From: Burkholderiaceae bacterium
GTDB taxonomy: Bacteria > Pseudomonadota > Gammaproteobacteria > Burkholderiales > Burkholderiaceae_C
NCBI GenBank assembly: GCA_024235995.1
Contig: JACKLI010000001.1
Coordinates: 1-64,000, forward strand
Length of the DNA: 64,000 bases
Direction: 5' to 3'
In this document: one piece after another, positions 57,711 to 64,000 of the stretch
Layout of the letters: the number at the start of each line of letters is the position of its first letter
Numbering within the stretch: the first letter of the stretch is position 1
The notes under the pieces: model-generated
The model's input: only the letters and a program-made list of their open reading frames with translations
Told to the model about the DNA's origin: nothing
Databases searched by the model: none
Program-made: the position numbers and the translations under genes

Positions 57711-60404
57711 ATGAGCATCCGCAACCTCGATTCCCTGTTCGACCCCCGCTCGGTGGCCGTGATCGGCGCATCCGAGCGGCCGCAGTCGGTGGGCGGCACG
57801 CTGTGGCGCAACATGTGCGGCGGCGATTTCAAGGGCGAGGTGTGGCCGGTCAACCCCAAGCACACCGAGCTGTCGGGCCGGCCCTGCTACGCCCGCGTGG
57901 CCGATCTGCCCGCCGTGCCCGAGCTGGCGGTGATCTGCACGCCGCCGGCCACCGTGGTGGGCCTGATCGAGCAGCTGGCCCAGGCCGGCACCCAGGCGGC
58001 GGTGGTCATCAGCGCGGGGCAGACGGCCGAGCAGAAGCAGGCCATGCTGGATGCCGCCCGCCCGCATCTGCTGCGCATTCTGGGGCCCAACTGCGTGGGC
58101 CTGCTGGCGCCGCACGTGGGGCTCAACGCCAGCTTTGCGCACGTGGCGGCGCAGCCGGGGCAGATCGCCTTCGTCTCGCAGTCGGGCGCGCTGGTCACCG
58201 CCATGCTGGACTGGGCACGGGCGCAGCGCATCGGCTTTTCGCACTTCGTCTCGCTGGGCGAGCACGCCGACGTGGACTTTGGCGACATGCTGGACTACCT
58301 GGCCAGCGACGCGCACACCCGCGCCATCCTGCTGTACATCGAATCGGTCGAGCACGCGCGCAAGTTCATGTCGGCCGCGCGGGCGGCGGCACGCAACAAG
58401 CCGGTCATCGTCATCAAGGCCGGGCGCAGCGCGCAGGGGCAGAAGGCCGCGGCCTCGCACACCGGCGCGTTGGCGGGCGCCGACGCGGTGTACGACGCCG
58501 CCATCGCCCGCACCGGCATGCTGCGCGTGAACAGCCTGGAGCAGCTGTTTCTGGCCGCCGAAATCCTCACCCGCTTCAAGGCGCCCATCGGCGATCGCCT
58601 GAGCATCCTCACCAACGGCGGCGGCGCCGGCGTGCTGGCGGCCGACGCCGCCGCTGCGCAGGGCGTGCCGCTGGCCGAGCTGGGTGACGCGCTGCGGCAG
58701 GAGCTGGACGCCGTGCTGCCCGCCAACTGGTCGCACGGCAACCCGGTGGACATCATCGGCGACGCGCCCGCGCAGCGCTACGTCGATGCGCTGGCCGCGC
58801 TGGCGCGCCACCCGCAGGACAGCGGCACGCTGCTGTTCATCCACGCGCCCACCGCCATCGTGCCGGCCAGCGACATCGCGCGCGCCCTGGTGCCGGCCGC
58901 GCACCCGCCCGGCCGGCGCCCGCTGCCGCTCGTCGCCACCTGGATGGGCGGCGCGGCGGTGGCCGAGGCGCGCCAGCTGTTCGTCGACGCCGGCATCGCC
59001 TGCTACGACATGCCCGAGCAGGCGGTGGCCGCCATCGGCATGCTGCACGACTATGCCCGCAACCAAGCCGAGCTGACCGAAGCGCCCCCGGCCACGCCCG
59101 CGGGCAACGCCAACATCCCCGCGCCCGACACCGCCGCCGTGCGCCGCCTGATCGCCGCCGTGCTGGCCGAGGGCCGCGAATGGCTGACCGAGCCCGAAGC
59201 CAAGGCCGTGTGCGCGGCCTACAGCATCCCCGTGGTGGCCACGCGCACCGTGCCCACCAGTGCCGAGGCAGCGGCGCAGGAGGCGGCGCGCATCGGCTTT
59301 CCGGTGGTGCTCAAAATCCTCTCGCCCGACATCACGCACAAGTCCGACGTGGGCGGCGTGGCGCTCAACCTGCAGGACACCGATGACGTGCGCGCCGCCG
59401 CGCAGGCCATGCTGGCGCGCATCGCCAAAAGCCACCCGCAGGCGCGGCTGGACGGCCTGAGCGTGCAGACCATGGTGCGCAAGCCGCAGGCGCAAGAATT
59501 GATCATCGGCGCCAGCGTGGACCCGACGTTTGGCCCCGTCATCCTGTTCGGCCAGGGCGGCACGGCGGTGGAGGTGATGAAGGACAGCGCCATGGCGCTG
59601 CCGCCGCTCAACGCCCCGCTGGCGCGCGCGCTGATCGGGCACACGCGCGTGGCGCGCCTGCTGGCCGGCTGGCGCGACGTGCCGCCCGCCGACATGTCCG
59701 CCGTCGTCGCCACGCTGATGGCGGTGTCGCAGCTGCTGGCCGACGTGCCCGAGGTGGCCGAGCTGGACATCAACCCCCTGCTGGTCGACCACGCCGGCGC
59801 CATCGCGCTGGATGCCCGCGTGCGCGTCAGCCCGCGCCAGCCGGCGGGCGCGGCCCGCTTCGCCATCGCGCCCTACCCGGCCGAGCTGATCCAGACCCTG
59901 CCCTGGCAGGGCCGCACGCTCACCCTGCGCCCCATCCGCCCCGAGGACGAGGCGCAGCACCGCGCCTTTCTCGACAGCCTGTCGCCCGAGGACATCCGCA
60001 TGCGCGTGTTCTACAGCCGCCGCCACATGGAGCGCAGCGAGCTGGCACGCCTGGTGCAGATCGACTACACGCGCGAGATGGCCTTCATCGCCACCGCCCT
60101 CGGCCCCGACGGCGCCGAGCAGACCCTGGGCGTGGCGCGCGCCAGCGCCGACCCCGACAATATGGAAGCCGAATTCGGCATCATCGTGCGCCCCGAGCTG
60201 AAGGGCACGGGCCTGGGCCGCATCCTGATGAACCGGCTGATCGAGCACCTGCGCGCCGCTGGCACCCAGCGCCTGGTGGCCATCGTGCTGACCGAAAACC
60301 GCCGCATGCGCGAGCTGGGCCGCGAGCTGGGCTTTACCGACCATGCGATGCCCGAAGACCCGGACACGCGGCGGCTGGTGCTCAGCTTGCAAGCAAGCGC
60401 ATAA
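57711..60404 (+). CDS. Acyl-CoA ligase (ADP-forming)/GNAT fusion, Pat-type protein acetyltransferase
   Basis: An 897-residue protein with a CoA-binding domain (SVAVIGASERPQSVGG, about residues 14-29), succinyl-CoA-ligase-like domains (about 150-460), an ATP-grasp domain (about 490-700) and a C-terminal GNAT domain (about 740-897; GIIVRPELKGTGLGRILM). This is the YfiQ/Pat architecture, which acetylates lysines of acyl-CoA synthetases and other enzymes. The conserved catalytic His of active ligases (about residue 257) does not stand out, so ligase activity is unproven. Its stop is followed at once by a palindrome before the IclR gene. Confidence 0.9.
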   Translation: MSIRNLDSLFDPRSVAVIGASERPQSVGGTLWRNMCGGDFKGEVWPVNPKHTELSGRPCYARVADLPAVPELAVICTPPATVVGLIEQLAQAGTQAAVVISAGQTAEQKQAMLDAARPHLLRILGPNCVGLLAPHVGLNASFAHVAAQPGQIAFVSQSGALVTAMLDWARAQRIGFSHFVSLGEHADVDFGDMLDYLASDAHTRAILLYIESVEHARKFMSAARAAARNKPVIVIKAGRSAQGQKAAASHTGALAGADAVYDAAIARTGMLRVNSLEQLFLAAEILTRFKAPIGDRLSILTNGGGAGVLAADAAAAQGVPLAELGDALRQELDAVLPANWSHGNPVDIIGDAPAQRYVDALAALARHPQDSGTLLFIHAPTAIVPASDIARALVPAAHPPGRRPLPLVATWMGGAAVAEARQLFVDAGIACYDMPEQAVAAIGMLHDYARNQAELTEAPPATPAGNANIPAPDTAAVRRLIAAVLAEGREWLTEPEAKAVCAAYSIPVVATRTVPTSAEAAAQEAARIGFPVVLKILSPDITHKSDVGGVALNLQDTDDVRAAAQAMLARIAKSHPQARLDGLSVQTMVRKPQAQELIIGASVDPTFGPVILFGQGGTAVEVMKDSAMALPPLNAPLARALIGHTRVARLLAGWRDVPPADMSAVVATLMAVSQLLADVPEVAELDINPLLVDHAGAIALDARVRVSPRQPAGAARFAIAPYPAELIQTLPWQGRTLTLRPIRPEDEAQHRAFLDSLSPEDIRMRVFYSRRHMERSELARLVQIDYTREMAFIATALGPDGAEQTLGVARASADPDNMEAEFGIIVRPELKGTGLGRILMNRLIEHLRAAGTQRLVAIVLTENRRMRELGRELGFTDHAMPEDPDTRRLVLSLQASA

Positions 60405-60416
60405 AAAAGAGATTGC

Positions 60417-60437
60417 CATTCCCAAAAAATGGGAATG
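60417..60437. promoter_or_regulatory. Candidate IclR operator palindrome
   Basis: Arms CATTCCCA (60417-60424) and TGGGAATG (60430-60437) are perfect inverted repeats around five A. It lies 41 bases before the IclR start, close enough for autoregulation. IclR proteins bind such palindromes. The role is inferred; a weak terminator for the Pat-type gene is less likely because no T-run follows. Confidence 0.5.
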
Positions 60438-60478
60438 AAGGGCTGTGAATGGCGACGGCTTGCCGGGATACTGCCCGC

Positions 60479-61228
60479 ATGCCCGAAAGCGCTTCGCCCG
60501 CCACCACCCCCACCGCCGACCGCGTGCTGCAGGTGCTGGCCGTGCTGGCCCAGCAAGGCCAGGCGCTGTCGGCCGCGCAGTTGATGGAGCGTACCGGGCT
60601 GGCCCGCAGCACGCTGTACCGCCAGCTCGCGCGGCTCAAGCGCTGGGGTTTCGTGCTGGAGACCGAAGGCAGCTACGCCCCCGGCCCGCTCGGCCTGCAA
60701 CTGGCGCTGGGGTTCGATCTGGCCTCGCATCTGGTGCGCCAGGCGCGCCCCGGCATGCTCCAGCTGTCGCAACAGTCGCACGAGAGCGTGGGACTGATCG
60801 TGGCGGTCAACGACCAGGCCATCTGCCTGGACATGGTGGAAAGCCAGCATTCGCTGCGCTGCTCGTTCGAGAAAGGACGCAGCGTGCCCTTGCGCGCCGG
60901 CGCCTCGGCCAAGTGCCTGCTGGCTCACCTGCCCGAGGCCGCGCGCGCCGCCGTGCTCGACAGCCTGTGGGGTGCGGGCACGGCCGCGCGCCAGGCCGCG
61001 CAGGACGAGCTGCAAGCCATCCGCCAGGCGGGCTTTGCCGTGAGCGCGAACGAGGTGGACCCCGGCGTGTGGGGCTGCAGCGTGCCGCTGTTCGGCCCGG
61101 CACGCCAGGCCGCCGGCGCCATCACGCTGATGGCGCCCTTGCTGCGCGCCCAGGGACAGGAGCAGGCGCTGATCCGCATGGTGGTCGTGGCCGCCGCGCG
61201 CATATCGCGCCAACTGATTTTGCGTTGA
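60479..61228 (+). CDS. IclR-family transcriptional regulator
   Basis: A 249-residue regulator: winged HTH at about residues 15-75 (LQVLAVLAQQGQALSAAQLM, then ERTGLARSTLYRQL) and an IclR effector domain with LRCSFEKGRSVPLRAGASAKCLLA. The ATG at 60479 is used; GATACT lies exactly six bases before it. A TTG-type start upstream (60449) would lengthen the protein by ten residues across the promoter. It precedes an amino acid transporter and HutD, so it may sense histidine or urocanate (inference). A 15-base tandem duplication follows its end. Confidence 0.88.
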   Translation: MPESASPATTPTADRVLQVLAVLAQQGQALSAAQLMERTGLARSTLYRQLARLKRWGFVLETEGSYAPGPLGLQLALGFDLASHLVRQARPGMLQLSQQSHESVGLIVAVNDQAICLDMVESQHSLRCSFEKGRSVPLRAGASAKCLLAHLPEAARAAVLDSLWGAGTAARQAAQDELQAIRQAGFAVSANEVDPGVWGCSVPLFGPARQAAGAITLMAPLLRAQGQEQALIRMVVVAAARISRQLILR

Positions 61229-61286
61229 GTTGTTTTGCGTTGAGTTGTTCTGTGTTCTTCCTCTAACCATTCACTGGAGACTTTTC

Positions 61287-62042
61287 ATGATGACCATCCG
61301 CCGCACCCTTCTTCTGTCCAGCCTGGCCGCTTTCGCGCTGGGCAGCGCTGGCGCACACGCCCAGGACAACACCCTGCGCGTGGGCACCGACGCCACCTTC
61401 CCGCCCATGGAGTTCGTGGACAACAACAAGCGCACCGGTTTCGACATCGAGCTGGTGGAGGCCATCGGCAAGGCGATGGGCCGTCCCATCGAATGGGTGG
61501 ACATCGATTTCAAGGGCCTGATCCCGGGCCTGATCTCCAAGCGCTTCGACATGGCCGTCTCGGCCATCTACATCACCGACGAGCGCAAGAAGGTGGTGGA
61601 TTTCACCGACCCCTACTACGCGGGCGGCCTCGTGGCCATGGTCAAGGACGGCAACACCTCCATCAACAAGCTGGCCGACCTGGACGGCAAGCGGGTCACC
61701 GTGCAGGTGGGCACCAAGTCGGTGGGCTTCCTGACGCAGAACTACCCCAAGGTGCAGCGCATCGAGGTCGAGAAGAACCAGGAGATGTTCAACCTCGTGG
61801 ACATTGGCCGCGCCGACGCCGCCGTGACGGGCAAGCCGGCCGCCTATCAGTATGTGCGCACCCGTCCCGGCCTGCGCGTGCTTGCGGAGCAGCTCACCAC
61901 CGAGGAGTACGGCATGGCGCTGCGCAAGGATACGCCCGAGCTCACCAAGGCCGTCAACGCCGCCATCGCCAGGCTGAAGGCCGACGGCACCTATGCCGCC
62001 ATCGTGAAGAAGTGGTTCAGCACCGGCGCCGCCGCCAAGTGA
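61287..62042 (+). CDS. Amino acid ABC transporter substrate-binding protein
   Basis: A 251-residue periplasmic binding protein with a signal peptide ending AHAQ (about residue 26). The family 3 solute-binding pattern LRVGTDATFPPMEF and GFDIELVEAIGKAMG is intact, with the conserved arginine of ITDERKKVVDFTDPYY. It probably binds a basic or polar amino acid. The ATG at 61287 follows GGAGACTTTTC; a second ATG is adjacent. Confidence 0.92.
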   Translation: MMTIRRTLLLSSLAAFALGSAGAHAQDNTLRVGTDATFPPMEFVDNNKRTGFDIELVEAIGKAMGRPIEWVDIDFKGLIPGLISKRFDMAVSAIYITDERKKVVDFTDPYYAGGLVAMVKDGNTSINKLADLDGKRVTVQVGTKSVGFLTQNYPKVQRIEVEKNQEMFNLVDIGRADAAVTGKPAAYQYVRTRPGLRVLAEQLTTEEYGMALRKDTPELTKAVNAAIARLKADGTYAAIVKKWFSTGAAAK

Positions 62043-62056
62043 TGCGGGATTGATCG

Positions 62057-62721
62057 ATGGAACTCGATTTTTCGCCAGTCTGGGCCGGCTGGCACTCCTT
62101 GCTGCAGGGGGCTGTGGTGACGGTGGAGGTGACCGCCGTCTCCCTGCTGATGGGCTGCGTGCTGGGCCTGCTGGTGGGCATCGGTCGTCTCAACCCCAGC
62201 AACCGCATCGTCTACGGCCTGTGCACGGCCTACGTGGCGGCCATCCGCGGCACGCCGCTGCTGGTGCAGCTGTTCCTGCTGTTCTTCGGCCTGCCGCAGT
62301 TGGGCATCCTGCTGCCGGCCTTCGTGTGCGGCGTGATCGGCCTGGGCATCTACTCGGGCGCCTACGTGTCCGAGATCGTGCGCGGCGCGATCCAGTCGAT
62401 CGACAAGGGCCAGATGGAGGCAGCGCGCTCCATCGGCATGTCCTCGGGCCAGGCCATGCGCAGCGTGGTGCTGCCGCAGGCCGTGGTGCGCATGATCCCG
62501 CCGCTGGGCAACGAGTTCATCGCGCTCATCAAGAACTCGGCGCTGGTGTCGCTGCTCACCATCCACGACCTCATGCACGAAGGGCAGAAGATCATCAGCG
62601 TGTCCTACCGCTCGCTGGAGGTGTACCTGGCGATCGCGGTGGTGTACTTCATCCTCACGGGCGCGACCACGCTGGCGCTGCGCCACGTCGAGTTGCGCCT
62701 GCGCGCGGGGGGGATGGTGCA

Positions 62722-62725
<4 letters not shown>
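62057..62725 (+). CDS. Amino acid ABC transporter permease
   Basis: A 222-residue HisMQ-type permease with about five spans. The EAA loop EAARSIGMSSGQAMRSVVLP (about residues 118-137) contacts the ATPase. It lies 14 bases after the binding protein gene and overlaps the ATPase gene by four bases (ATGA). A single permease gene suggests a homodimer. Confidence 0.93.
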
Positions 62726-63510
<785 letters not shown>

Positions 63511-63514
63511 GCCC

Positions 63515-64000
63515 ATGCAATCCTTCGATCTGTCGTCCATCCCGCCCATGCCATGGAAGAACGGCGGGGGCACCACCCGCGAGCTGGCCTGCTGGCCGCC
63601 GGGCTCCACGTGGGAAAACTTCGAGTGGCGGGCCAGCGTGGCCAGCGTGGCCGGGCCCTGCACCTTCTCGGCCTTTGCCGGGGTGGACCGCCAGATCATG
63701 CTGCTGGAGGGCAGCGGCTTGCGCCTGCATCGGCAGGACAGCGGCGCCATCCACGCGCTCGACGTGCCCTGGCGCTCCCAGGGATTTCCAGGTGAAGCGG
63801 CCATCGACTGCGCGCTGCTGGGCGGCCCTTCGAGCGATTTCAACCTCATGGTGCGCCGCGCGCGCTGGCAGGGGCAGCTGCGGGTGGCGCGCGAGGCATG
63901 CGTCCCCGGCAGCACGCCCGCCGGCTTGTGCATGGTGCTGGCGGGTCGCTGGCGCCATGGCGATGCGGTGCTCGCCCCAGGGCAGGGCCTGTGGTGGTCG
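63515..64000 (+). CDS. hutD: HutD-family protein (3' end cut by window)
   Basis: The first 162 residues of a HutD/Ves-like bicupin: MPWKNGGGTTRELACWP near the start and FEWRASVASVAGPCTFSAF are diagnostic. HutD is a conserved member of histidine utilisation operons that is thought to limit hut expression. The ATG at 63515 lies four bases after the ATPase stop, so it is in the same operon; the frame stays open to base 64000. Confidence 0.85.
   Translation, partial: MQSFDLSSIPPMPWKNGGGTTRELACWPPGSTWENFEWRASVASVAGPCTFSAFAGVDRQIMLLEGSGLRLHRQDSGAIHALDVPWRSQGFPGEAAIDCALLGGPSSDFNLMVRRARWQGQLRVAREACVPGSTPAGLCMVLAGRWRHGDAVLAPGQGLWWS

Noticed and set aside
57456..60425. 989-codon frame antisense to the Pat-type gene
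   Set aside because: It is a high-GC shadow; the plus-strand gene has clear domain motifs throughout.

Overview
The window is a high-GC bacterial chromosome segment. Its rRNA genes, its housekeeping gene set and a family of short repeats beginning TTTGATAGCTGCTTGCGC point to a betaproteobacterium of the order Burkholderiales, probably family Comamonadaceae (Acidovorax/Alicycliphilus/Ottowia-like). The family placement is inference from gene content and style; no alignment was run.

Layout. 1-1.2 kb: the end of a superfamily II helicase and a HigBA-type toxin-antitoxin pair, with lower GC than the rest, probably the edge of an accessory region. 1.2-2.9 kb: a PLP dehydratase and a VOC protein. 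3.0-11.4 kb: an assimilatory sulfate reduction operon (TauE/SafE permease, CysI, DUF934, APS reductase, CysD, CysN, FdxA, ferredoxin-NADP reductase, siroheme methyltransferase). 11.4-15.8 kb: a LysR regulator, two pirins, an FMN reductase and a small membrane protein. 15.9-19.6 kb: a NlpC/P60 lipoprotein, MetK and two lipid A acyltransferases. 19.7-28.9 kb: an epoxide-hydrolase-like enzyme, EngB, cytochrome c4, the System II cytochrome c maturation pair ResB/CcsA, MsrPQ and Mpl. 28.9-31.7 kb: DAHP synthase behind a Phe/Tyr/Trp attenuator, then TldD. 31.8-37.5 kb: one rRNA operon read leftward (16S, tRNA-Ile, tRNA-Ala, 23S, 5S) from two tandem promoters. 37.5-46.9 kb: an ABC-F protein, GlmU, a TetR-controlled HlyD/ABC-2 export operon, a TfoX-like protein, a CCA-adding enzyme with an apparent frameshift and an FmdE-like protein. 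47-54.4 kb: MBL-fold hydrolase, glutathione S-transferase, an NDUFA9-like protein, soluble lytic transglycosylase, 5-formyl-THF cyclo-ligase, a GcvA-like LysR regulator and DUF2917. 54.6-60.4 kb: malic enzyme MaeB, YceI and a Pat-type acyl-CoA ligase/acetyltransferase. 60.4-64 kb: an IclR regulator, a polar amino acid ABC transporter and HutD (cut by the window end), probably a histidine uptake and use locus.

Most unusual features. (1) Two ~267-bp elements at 14116-14381 and 48277-48544 share a three-way-junction design: an outer inverted repeat enclosing two long perfect hairpins. The stem sequences differ almost completely between copies while pairing is kept. (2) Nine copies of a ~55-bp repeat occur. 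Three lie inside cysN, glmU and cca and are read in the same sense and frame as a related peptide; others supply stop codons and C-termini of neighbouring genes. (3) Several genes have a -10-like box exactly six bases before the start codon, which suggests leaderless mRNAs. (4) A 23-codon leader peptide and a terminator precede aroG. (5) cca carries a frame break in a CG dinucleotide tract that one extra CG unit would repair.
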